64,000 bases of DNA from Oscillospiraceae bacterium. Its GTDB lineage: Bacteria; Bacillota; Clostridia; Oscillospirales; Ruminococcaceae. Location of the stretch: the NCBI GenBank assembly GCA_004555865.1, contig SFJO01000001.1, positions 1 to 64,000 on the forward strand. Reading direction: 5' to 3'. This document shows positions 57,523 through 64,000 of the stretch, piece after piece. The translations under genes and the position numbers were made by a program. The notes below the pieces were generated by a model. That model ran no database searches. It was not told the origin of the DNA and saw only the letters and a program-made list of their open reading frames with translations. How positions within the stretch are numbered: the first letter of the stretch is position 1; each line of letters opens with the position of its first letter.

Positions 57523-57894
57523 TTACTTCTTCTTGTTGGCGACAGTGCGCTTCGGACCTTTGCGGGTACGGGCATTGGTCTTGGTGCGCTGGCCGCGAAC
57601 GGGCAGACCCTTGCGATGACGCACACCGCGGTAGCACTGGACTTCAACCAGACGCTTGATGTCCAGAGCAACATTGCGGCGCAGGTCGCCTTCCACCATA
57701 ATGTTGTTCTTGTCGATATAGTCGCGGATCAGGGCCTCTTCATCAGCGGTCAGGTCCTTCACACGGGTATCGGGGTTGATACCGGTAGCCGCCAGAATCT
57801 GATCAGCAGTGCTGCGGCCGATGCCGTAGATGTAGGTCAGACCGATCTCGATCCGCTTCTCACGAGGCAGATCAACGCCAGAAATACGTGCCAT
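57523..57894 (-). CDS. rpsM: Ribosomal protein S13
   Basis: 123 residues. MARISGVDLPREKRIEIGLTYIYGIG start and a basic tail (RTKTNARTRKGPKRTVANKKK-like). S13 contacts the P-site tRNA and L5. An 89-base gap to rpmJ holds only the ribosome site. Confidence 0.98.
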   Translation of the reverse strand: MARISGVDLPREKRIEIGLTYIYGIGRSTADQILAATGINPDTRVKDLTADEEALIRDYIDKNNIMVEGDLRRNVALDIKRLVEVQCYRGVRHRKGLPVRGQRTKTNARTRKGPKRTVANKKK

Positions 57895-57983
57895 TGTAGC
57901 ACACCTCCATAATCATCCCATGTCAATGTCGGGGCCTGCGCCGGGACTCTACGCACTCGGCCCCCCTGCGTCGATCTGGGCGC

Positions 57984-58097
57984 TTAGCCCTGACGCTGCT
58001 TATGCTTGGGGTTTTCGCAGATGACCATCACGCGGCCTTTGCGCTTGATGACCTTGCATTTTTCGCAAATCGGTTTCACGGAAGGTTTAACCTTCAT
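57984..58097 (-). CDS. rpmJ: Ribosomal protein L36
   Basis: 37 residues: MKVKPSVKPICEKCKVIKR, then VICENPKHKQRQG. The zinc set C-x2-C-x12-C-x4-H is intact, so this is the zinc form. AAGGAGG lies upstream of the ATG at 58097. Located between infA and rpsM as usual. Confidence 0.97.
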   Translation of the reverse strand: MKVKPSVKPICEKCKVIKRKGRVMVICENPKHKQRQG

Positions 58098-58124
58098 GAT
58101 GCTGAACCTCCTTTAAGTGGCGCT

Positions 58125-58343
58125 TTACTTGGAGCGCCAGGTGATGCGCCCCTTGGTCAAATCGTAGGGCGACATTTCCAGTGTAACCTTGTCACCGGGA
58201 AGGATGCGGATGAAATTCGTCCGCAGCTTGCCGGAGATATGTGCCAGCAGCCGATGGCCGTTTTCCAGCTCCACCCGGAAGGTGGCGTTGGGCAGGGCCT
58301 CAACCACTTTGCCTTCTACCTCGATGACATCTTCTTTAGACAA
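58125..58343 (-). CDS. infA: Translation initiation factor IF-1
   Basis: 72 residues, OB fold: MSKEDVIEVEGKVVEALPNATF start, ENGHRLLAHISGKLR, and PYDLTKGRITWRSK end. IF-1 occupies the A site of the 30S subunit during initiation. 21 bases after the KOW gene. Confidence 0.98.
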   Translation of the reverse strand: MSKEDVIEVEGKVVEALPNATFRVELENGHRLLAHISGKLRTNFIRILPGDKVTLEMSPYDLTKGRITWRSK

Positions 58344-58364
58344 GCTCGTAGCCTCCTCTGAGTT

Positions 58365-58616
58365 TTAGATCGGGCTCGCCGCGTCGTAGGCGGCGATGGC
58401 CTCTCGGAGCTGTTGGTCGTCGGTCAGCGCCTCACTGTGCAGAACAGTGGCCGTCGGCGTCAGGTGCATGAGCTTCTTGCGCTTGGGGTGCGCCAGAGGG
58501 CGCGTGGCCCCATCACTGAGAAGCAGCAGCTGACCTTCCTGAGCCAGCACCGCAAAGGTGCGTTTCCTGTCCCGCCCGGCTTTCGAGCGAACCAGCTGTC
58601 CTTTTTGCAGGTGCAT
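58365..58616 (-). CDS. KOW-domain RNA-binding protein (L14e-like)
   Basis: 83 residues. The KOW-type start (LQKGQLVRSKAGRDRKRTFAVL) is followed by a basic centre (HPKRKKLMHL). Small proteins of this type lie between map and infA in many Clostridia; function is unknown, presumably ribosome-related. Its start codon overlaps the map stop by one base. The final 35 residues are less conserved in appearance. Confidence 0.88.
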   Translation of the reverse strand: MHLQKGQLVRSKAGRDRKRTFAVLAQEGQLLLLSDGATRPLAHPKRKKLMHLTPTATVLHSEALTDDQQLREAIAAYDAASPI

Positions 58617-59377
58617 CAGGGTTCCTCCCAGCCGATGGTGAGAATCTCCGGCCCGCCAGGCAGGATGGCGATGCTGTGCTCAAAGTGCGCAGCCAGCCCT
58701 CCGTCTGCCGTCACGACCGTCCATCCATCGGATAAGGTCTTCACGGAGTGGTGCTTCTGGTTGACCATGGGCTCGATGGCAATGGTCATGCCATTGACCA
58801 ACCGGACACCGTGGCCCGCATGCCCGTAATTGGGCACCTCGGGGTCCTCGTGCAGTTCCTTGCCCACACCGTGGCCCACAAAGCTGCGCACCACAGAGAA
58901 GCCGTTCTCCTCCACGTAGGACTGCACCGCATGGCCAATGTCTCCCACACGGTTGCCTGCCACGGCCGCGGCAATGCCGCGGTGCAGGCTTTCCTTGGTC
59001 ACATCCATCAGGCGCTGGGCTTCAATGTCTACCTTTCCGCAGGGGAAGGTGCAGGCATTGTCGCCGTTGAAGCCATTGATGGCGGCCCCGGTGTCGATGC
59101 TGACAATATCGCCCGGCCGGATCTGGCGGCTGTGGCTGGGAAGTCCGTGAATCACCTCATCGTTGATGCTGATGCAGGCGGTTCCGGGGAAGCCGTACAA
59201 CCCCTTGAAGTTGGGGCGCGCCCCATGCCGTTTGATATAGTCGTAGATGATTTTGTCCAAATCGGCGGTGGTCATGCCGGCCTCAATGGAGCGGCCGCCC
59301 AGTTTCAGCGCTTCCGCACTGATCTGGCAGGCACGACGCATCTTGGCCAGTTCCTGAGCATTCTTTAACTGGATCAC
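58616..59377 (-). CDS. map: Methionine aminopeptidase, type I
   Basis: 253 residues. It removes the initiator methionine. Metal ligands: DIVSIDTGAAINGFNGDNACTF (two Asp, near 93-104), GHGVGKELHEDP (His near 168), MTIAIEPMVN (Glu near 202) and HFEHSIAI (Glu near 235). The start lies two bases after adk. Confidence 0.98.
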   Translation of the reverse strand: MIQLKNAQELAKMRRACQISAEALKLGGRSIEAGMTTADLDKIIYDYIKRHGARPNFKGLYGFPGTACISINDEVIHGLPSHSRQIRPGDIVSIDTGAAINGFNGDNACTFPCGKVDIEAQRLMDVTKESLHRGIAAAVAGNRVGDIGHAVQSYVEENGFSVVRSFVGHGVGKELHEDPEVPNYGHAGHGVRLVNGMTIAIEPMVNQKHHSVKTLSDGWTVVTADGGLAAHFEHSIAILPGGPEILTIGWEEP

Positions 59378-59379
59378 AG

Positions 59380-60009
59380 TTACGCCTCCAGTGCCTTCAG
59401 GATCGCAGCGGTGGTACCTTCAATGGTGTCGCTGTCGATCACAGCAAGCTTGCCGCGCTGGCGGTAGAAACCAACCAGGGGCTCGGTCTGCTCATGGTAG
59501 ACCTTCAGTCGATCCAGCACGGTGGCGGGTTCATCATCCTTGCGGACGATCAGGCTGCCGCCGCAGCGGTCACAAACGCCAGGCTTGGCGCTGGGCTTGA
59601 AATCCACATGGTAGGAAGCGCCGCAAGCGCTGCATACCCGGCGGCCGCCCATCCGCTGAATGATTTTGTCGTCGGCCACTTCGATGTCCAGAACCTTGTC
59701 GATCTGAACACCCATCTCCTCGAGGGCTTCGGCCTGGGCAACCGTGCGGGGCATACCGTCCAGAATGAAGCCGTTCTTGCAGTCGTCTGCGGCCAGACGT
59801 TCCTTGATGATGCCGATGATCACCTGATCGGGCACCAGCGCGCCGGAGTCAATGTAGCTCTTGGCTTTGACGCCCATCTCGGTGCCTTCCTTGACGGCGG
59901 CCCGAATAATGTTGCCGGTGCTGATGGCGGGAATGCGAAGTTTATCGCAGATGATCTCCGCCTGCGTGCCTTTGCCGGCGCCGGGGGCGCCTAACAGAAT
60001 CAGATTCAT
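59380..60009 (-). CDS. adk: Adenylate kinase, zinc type
   Basis: 209 residues from the ATG at 60009 (AAAGGGG eight or nine bases upstream); a GTG six codons earlier overlaps that site. P loop LGAPGAGKGTQAE near 6-18. The LID domain carries four cysteines (CSAC near 130 and CDRC near 150), so it binds zinc, as in Gram-positives. It converts AMP and ATP to 2 ADP. Sits between secY and map. Confidence 0.98.
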   Translation of the reverse strand: MNLILLGAPGAGKGTQAEIICDKLRIPAISTGNIIRAAVKEGTEMGVKAKSYIDSGALVPDQVIIGIIKERLAADDCKNGFILDGMPRTVAQAEALEEMGVQIDKVLDIEVADDKIIQRMGGRRVCSACGASYHVDFKPSAKPGVCDRCGGSLIVRKDDEPATVLDRLKVYHEQTEPLVGFYRQRGKLAVIDSDTIEGTTAAILKALEA

Positions 60010-60047
60010 TGCATATTCCCCTTTCACATGAGTACTTGTTTCAGGGA

Positions 60048-61346
60048 TTACTCAAGGAAGCCCTTGTGGTGACGCATGAGCATGTAGCTCTCCAGGCTGC
60101 GGCTGGTGTCCAGCGCAACGCCCACCACGATCAGCAGGCTGGTACCGCCCAGCTGAATGGACACACCCAGCAGATTGCCCAGCAGAATGGGAAGAATCGC
60201 GATCACGGCCAGGAACAGAGCGCCCACCAGGGTGATCTTGCCCAGCGCCTTGGTGATGAAATCACTGGTCGGCTTGCCGGGACGGATGCCGGGGATGGTA
60301 CCGTTGTTCTGACGCAGATTGTTGGCGATCTCCACGGGGTTGTACTGAATGGCCACGTAGAAGTAGTTGAAGCCGATGATCAGCAGCAGGTAAATCACCG
60401 CGTAAACCACGCTGGTGTAGTTGAAGGTGTGGAAGAAGGCATACCAGAAGGGGTGCGTTGCCTGGTCCACATTCAGGAAGCCGCCGATCATGCTGGGAAT
60501 ACCGCACAGAGCGCTGGCAAAGATGACGGGCATCACGCCGCTCATGTTCACCTTAATGGGAATGAAGCTGGCCTGACCGCCGTACATCTTGCGGCCCACC
60601 ACCCGCTTGGCGTACTGGACGGGGATGCGGCGCTCGGCGTTGGTCAGAACGACCACAAAGACCACCGCAGCCAGAGCCAGAACCACCAGCAGAGGCAGGA
60701 ACACATAGTACTGAGGCTTACCGGAAGCAGCCATGGTCAGCATACCGCGAACGGTGGTGTACAGGCTGCTCCAGCGGGAGACGATGCCGGTGAAGATCAG
60801 CAGCGAAATGCCGTTGCCGATGCCCTTGGAATCAATCTGCTCACCCATCCAGGTGATCAGCTGAGAACCAGCGGTGAAGGTCAGGATAATGACCACGGCG
60901 CTGAACCAGTTCTCCCAGCCGGAAGTATAGTGCAGGGCGCCCATACGGCGCAGGATGAAGTAGTAACCGATGGACATCACAAATGCGAGGCCCATGGCGG
61001 TGTAGTGGGTGATTCGGGTAATCTTGCGGCGGCCCTCTTCGCCCTCCTTCGCCAGATTCTCCAGAGCCGGAATGGCCACCGTGAGAAGCTGGATGATGAT
61101 GGAGGCGTTGATGTAGGGAGACACGCCCAGTGCGAACACTGCACACTGGCTCAGCGCGCCGCCGGACATCATATTCAGATAGCCCAACATCTCAGTACCA
61201 CTGAAGAAGGTGCTGAGAACAGCGGGATTGATGTAGGGAACCGTGATGGCGCAGCCCATGCGGAACAGCACCAGGATCAGCAGCGTGTACATCAGCCGCT
61301 TGCGAAGATCTGTGATCTTCCAGGCATTCCGAAAAGTCTCAAACAC
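60048..61346 (-). CDS. secY: Preprotein translocase subunit SecY
   Basis: 432 residues, ten membrane segments. It is the channel of the Sec system. GCAITVPYINP, TGSQLITWMGEQIDSKGIGNG near 172-192, and NAERRIPVQYAKR near 240 are hallmark loops; LLIVVGVALDTSRSLESYM closes the protein. One base after rplO. Ribosome site AGGTGATCTGAGGTG-type upstream, weak. Confidence 0.98.
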   Translation of the reverse strand: MFETFRNAWKITDLRKRLMYTLLILVLFRMGCAITVPYINPAVLSTFFSGTEMLGYLNMMSGGALSQCAVFALGVSPYINASIIIQLLTVAIPALENLAKEGEEGRRKITRITHYTAMGLAFVMSIGYYFILRRMGALHYTSGWENWFSAVVIILTFTAGSQLITWMGEQIDSKGIGNGISLLIFTGIVSRWSSLYTTVRGMLTMAASGKPQYYVFLPLLVVLALAAVVFVVVLTNAERRIPVQYAKRVVGRKMYGGQASFIPIKVNMSGVMPVIFASALCGIPSMIGGFLNVDQATHPFWYAFFHTFNYTSVVYAVIYLLLIIGFNYFYVAIQYNPVEIANNLRQNNGTIPGIRPGKPTSDFITKALGKITLVGALFLAVIAILPILLGNLLGVSIQLGGTSLLIVVGVALDTSRSLESYMLMRHHKGFLE

Positions 61347-61347
61347 C

Positions 61348-61785
61348 TCAGATCACCTCGGCCTTTCCGCCTGCCTTTTCAATCTTTTCCTTGGCAGAGG
61401 CCGTGTAGGCAGCAGCCTTAACGGTGACAGCCTTGGTCACCTCGCCGTTGCCCAGAACTTTGACGCCATCCAGCACCTTCTTGATGATGCCGGCATCCAG
61501 CAGAGCCTGGGCGTCGATGACGCTGCCAGCCTCAAACTTCTCCAGGTCGCTCACCTTCACGGTGACGTACTGGGTAGCAAAAATGTTGTTGAAGCCACGC
61601 TTGGGCAGACGACGCTGCAGGGGCATCTGGCCGCCTTCGAAACCGGCCTTCTTGGCGCCGGACCGGGCTTTCTGGCCCTTGTGGCCGTAGCCGGCAGTCT
61701 TGCCGTTGCCGCTGCCGTGGCCGCGGCCCTTGCGCTTCGCAGCGGTAGAGGAGCCCTCAACAGCCTTCAATTCATGCAGTTTCAT
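61348..61785 (-). CDS. rplO: Ribosomal protein L15
   Basis: 145 residues. The glycine/arginine-rich start (KGRGHGSGNGKTAGYGHKGQKAR) and PLQRRLPKRGFNN are standard. Binds 23S rRNA late in 50S assembly. AAGGAGGTGCAAGCAC precedes the ATG. Confidence 0.98.
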   Translation of the reverse strand: MKLHELKAVEGSSTAAKRKGRGHGSGNGKTAGYGHKGQKARSGAKKAGFEGGQMPLQRRLPKRGFNNIFATQYVTVKVSDLEKFEAGSVIDAQALLDAGIIKKVLDGVKVLGNGEVTKAVTVKAAAYTASAKEKIEKAGGKAEVI

Positions 61786-61806
61786 GTGCTTGCACCTCCT
61801 TGCTGT

Positions 61807-61992
61807 TTACGCTTCGGTCACAGCGACCAGGTGGCTGATCTTAGCGATCTTGCCGCGGGTAGCTGCGTTGTCGGGCTGAATGGTGTTATCACCGATCTTC
61901 TTCAGGCCCAGGCTGTTCGCAGTAGCGATCTGGTTCGCGCTGCGGCCAGACAGGCTGCGAGTCAGCCGAATGGTCAGGTTCTTATCTGCCAT
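61807..61992 (-). CDS. rpmD: Ribosomal protein L30
   Basis: 61 residues from the ATG at 61992 (GGAGG nine bases upstream; an in-frame GTG three codons earlier overlaps the site). NLTIRLTRSLSGRSANQIATANSLGLKKIG is a complete L30 fold. Confidence 0.96.
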   Translation of the reverse strand: MADKNLTIRLTRSLSGRSANQIATANSLGLKKIGDNTIQPDNAATRGKIAKISHLVAVTEA

Positions 61993-62006
61993 GATACACA
62001 CCCTCC

Positions 62007-62507
62007 TTAACCCAGAATCTCTTTGACATCCTTGCCACGCTTAGCCGCAACGGCCTCAGCGGTGGTCAGGCTGCACAGGCCCTGGAAAGTGGCGGTAACC
62101 ACGTTGCAGGGGTTGTTGGAGCGCAGGCACTTGGTACGAATGTCCTTAATGCCAGCAGCTTCCAGAACGGCACGCACAGGGCCGCCGGCGATAACGCCGG
62201 TACCGGGGGCGGCGGGACGCATCAGAACGCGGCCGGCGCCGTAAGCACCCACGATCTCGTGGGGAATGGTGGTGCCCTTCAGGTTGATGTGGTGCATGTT
62301 CTTCTTGGCGGCTTCAATGCCCTTACGGATGGCCTCGGGGACCTCACCGGCCTTACCCAGGCCGAAACCAATGGTGCCCTTGCCGTCGCCGACCACGACC
62401 AGCGCGCTGAACTTCATCACGCGGCCGCCCTTAACGGTTTTGGAAACACGGTTGATCGAAACAACCTTTTCGATCATGCCGTCATCGGGTCTCTCGTTTC
62501 TCTGCAT
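62007..62507 (-). CDS. rpsE: Ribosomal protein S5
   Basis: 166 residues. The dsRNA-binding-like domain shows EKVVSINRVSKTVKGGRVMKFSALVVVGDGKG and GRVLMRPAAPGTGVIAGGPVRAVLE. S5 aids translational accuracy and mRNA unwinding. Confidence 0.98.
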   Translation of the reverse strand: MQRNERPDDGMIEKVVSINRVSKTVKGGRVMKFSALVVVGDGKGTIGFGLGKAGEVPEAIRKGIEAAKKNMHHINLKGTTIPHEIVGAYGAGRVLMRPAAPGTGVIAGGPVRAVLEAAGIKDIRTKCLRSNNPCNVVTATFQGLCSLTTAEAVAAKRGKDVKEILG

Positions 62508-62520
62508 GGTGGTCTCCTCC

Positions 62521-62880
62521 TTACAGCTTCAGGCCGCCTTCACGGGCGCCCTCAGCCAAAGCTTTCACGCGGCCGTGATACACGAAGCCGCCGCGGTCGA
62601 ACACCACATTGGTGATGCCCTTGGCCAGAGCCTTCTCCGCGATCTTCTTGCCGATCTGGTTCGCTGCCTCGATGTTGCCGCCGAAGCCCTCGAAATCCTT
62701 GTCCATGGTGGATGCGCTCACCAGCGTCACGCCGGCAACGTCATCAATGATCTGGGCATAGATGTGCTTGGAGGAGCGGAACACGTCCAGGCGGGGGCGC
62801 TCAGCGGTGCCGCTGATCTTGCCGCGAACGCGGCGATGACGACGCAGACGAGCCGCGTTCTTGTCAGCCTTATTAACCAT
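62521..62880 (-). CDS. rplR: Ribosomal protein L18
   Basis: 119 residues. RRHRRVRGKISGTAERPRLDVFRSSKHIYAQIIDD is the 5S rRNA-binding start; VFDRGGFVYHGRVKALAEGAREGGLKL is the classical end. Confidence 0.98.
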   Translation of the reverse strand: MVNKADKNAARLRRHRRVRGKISGTAERPRLDVFRSSKHIYAQIIDDVAGVTLVSASTMDKDFEGFGGNIEAANQIGKKIAEKALAKGITNVVFDRGGFVYHGRVKALAEGAREGGLKL

Positions 62881-62898
62881 AGTCTTTCACTCCTTAAC

Positions 62899-63450
62899 TT
62901 ATTTCTTGCCTTTGCCGGCCTTGCCCTCTTTGCGGATGATGTGCTCGCCCGCATAGCGGATGCCCTTGCCCTTGTAAGGCTCGGGAGGACGCTTCTCGCG
63001 GACTTCCGCCGCGAACTGGCCGACCTTCTGCTTGTCGATGCCCTTGATGATGATGGTGGTGGCATCGGGGACGTCGATCTTGATGTCCTCAGTCTCAGGA
63101 ACGAAGACCTGATGGGAATAGCCCAGGTTCATCACCAGCTGAGTGCCCTGCTTGGCCACACGGTAGCCAACACCCTGCACTTCCAGCTTCTTCTCGAAGC
63201 CGTGCATAACACCTTCCACCATGTTGCTGATGTTGGTGCGGGTCAGGCCATGGAGGCTGCGCGCCTCCTTGTCGTCATTGGGACGGGTAACCAAAATCTC
63301 ATTGCCCTCGACCTTCACGGTCATCAGAGGATGAAATTTGGAATTCAGGGTACCCTTGGGGCCCTTCACGGTCACGCTGTGCTCGATCTCATCGACCTTA
63401 ACCTCAACGCCCGCGGGAATGACGATGGGTTTTCTTCCAATTCTCGACAT
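62899..63450 (-). CDS. rplF: Ribosomal protein L6
   Basis: 183 residues. MSRIGRKPIVIPAGVEV start, two repeated L6 domains, and RPPEPYKGKGIRYAGEHIIRKEGKAGKGKK end. Binds the base of the L7/L12 stalk. Confidence 0.98.
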   Translation of the reverse strand: MSRIGRKPIVIPAGVEVKVDEIEHSVTVKGPKGTLNSKFHPLMTVKVEGNEILVTRPNDDKEARSLHGLTRTNISNMVEGVMHGFEKKLEVQGVGYRVAKQGTQLVMNLGYSHQVFVPETEDIKIDVPDATTIIIKGIDKQKVGQFAAEVREKRPPEPYKGKGIRYAGEHIIRKEGKAGKGKK

Positions 63451-63468
63451 TGTCTTTATGCCCCTTTC

Positions 63469-63867
63469 TTACCACACAAAGGCCAGCACTTCGCCGCCGA
63501 CATGGGCAGCGCGGGCAGCCTTGTCGGTCATAACGCCCTTAGAGGTGGAGATGATCGCGGTGCCCAGGCCCTTCATGACCTTGGGCATATCCTCGCAGTT
63601 GGTGTAGATACGCAGGCCAGGCTTGGAAACGCGGCGCAGGCCGGCGATGACAGGAGCGCCATTCTCCTGGTACTTCAGGGTCAGCTTGATCATACCCTGC
63701 TTGTTGTCCTCAGTCACCTGCATACCCTTGATGTAGCCCTCGTCAACCAGAATCTGGCAGATGGCCTTCTTCAGGTTGGAAGCGGGGACCTCAACAGAAG
63801 GGTGTTTGGCAGTGCTGGCGTTGCGGATGCGGGTGAGCAGGTCCGCGATAGGATCGGTGATTTGCAT
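63469..63867 (-). CDS. rpsH: Ribosomal protein S8
   Basis: 132 residues from the ATG at 63867 (AAGGAGG eight bases upstream; the longer frame is not supported). MQITDPIADLLTRIRNA start and the STSKGVMTDKAARAAHVGGEVLAFVW end are typical. Binds helix 21 of 16S rRNA. Confidence 0.98.
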   Translation of the reverse strand: MQITDPIADLLTRIRNASTAKHPSVEVPASNLKKAICQILVDEGYIKGMQVTEDNKQGMIKLTLKYQENGAPVIAGLRRVSKPGLRIYTNCEDMPKVMKGLGTAIISTSKGVMTDKAARAAHVGGEVLAFVW

Positions 63868-63981
63868 GCCACTAACCTCCTTGATAGGTTCTTGTTTTGT
63901 CTGTTCGTACATTTGCCCGGACCGTTGAAAACGCCCCGGGCTTTATTTGTAAAACCGTTGGCGCTGAAGCGCCTTCAGTAT

Positions 63982-64000
63982 TTACCAGCTGGCTTTCTTC
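63982..64000 (-). CDS. rpsN: Ribosomal protein S14 (partial, zinc type)
   Basis: Only the last codons are in the window, reading KKASW and TAA on the minus strand. This is the usual ending of the zinc-type S14, and the place just upstream of rpsH fits. The 114-base gap to rpsH holds a small GGCGC/GCGCC hairpin. Confidence 0.75.

Overview
The window reads as chromosome of a GC-rich Clostridia member of the Oscillospiraceae/Ruminococcaceae type (Gemmiger, Subdoligranulum or Faecalibacterium-like). The supporting signs are a zinc-type S14 ending in KASW, a four-cysteine zinc adenylate kinase, AddAB instead of RecBCD, a KOW-domain gene between map and infA, a CD1247-type zinc-ribbon gene beside efp, an L20-type leader before infC, and spoIIR. 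The genus is inferred from gene content and style; no alignment was run.

Layout. (1) 1-7.5 kb: the tail of an unknown gene and its terminator, then a surface-glycan locus. A divergently transcribed GT39-like membrane protein is broken at a run of nine G. Rightward follow a DUF2142 membrane protein, a GT2-GtrA fusion, a GT4, a second GT2 and a DUF2304 protein. (2) 7.6-11.3 kb: an unknown 98-residue gene with a long leader, a zinc-ribbon protein, efp, an endonuclease IV-like TIM barrel coupled to yqeG, and rpsU (58 aa). (3) 11.5-30.5 kb: one leftward block, trmH-type methyltransferase, dprA, topA, trmFO, plsX, rnc, smc, ftsY, rdgB, yhbY, nadD, yqeK, LCP, rsfS, leuS. It joins tRNA/rRNA maturation, SRP targeting, chromosome organisation, phospholipid initiation and NAD synthesis. 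(4) 30.6-32.0 kb: infC-rpmI-rplT with a near-consensus promoter, a leader with a terminator hairpin, and probably an AUC start for infC. (5) 32.0-43.1 kb: addBA, spoIIR with a peptidoglycan-binding protein, an M24 peptidase and a PAP2-like phosphatase. (6) 43.2-54.9 kb: azlCD, a DUF378 protein, tRNA-Val(GAC) with small-gene debris, an acyltransferase-like membrane protein, PFL/UPF0210 with an ACT protein, then rightward Lrp-aminotransferase-DUF362-ispE, then leftward a CBS-containing inorganic pyrophosphatase and a 2-hydroxyacid dehydrogenase. (7) 55.0-64.0 kb: the spc/alpha ribosomal cluster from rpsN (cut by the window edge) to rplQ, on the minus strand.

Most of the window is conserved housekeeping sequence. 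I did not find a clearly new multi-gene system. The points most worth a second look are the G9 tract that breaks a glycosyltransferase-like gene, a four-hairpin stretch before topA, the infC start and leader, spoIIR with a sigma-G-like promoter, and the broken HTH gene plus 26-residue membrane peptide beside tRNA-Val. Many very long open frames lie opposite smc, leuS, topA and addAB; I treat them as antisense shadows of GC-rich coding sequence.
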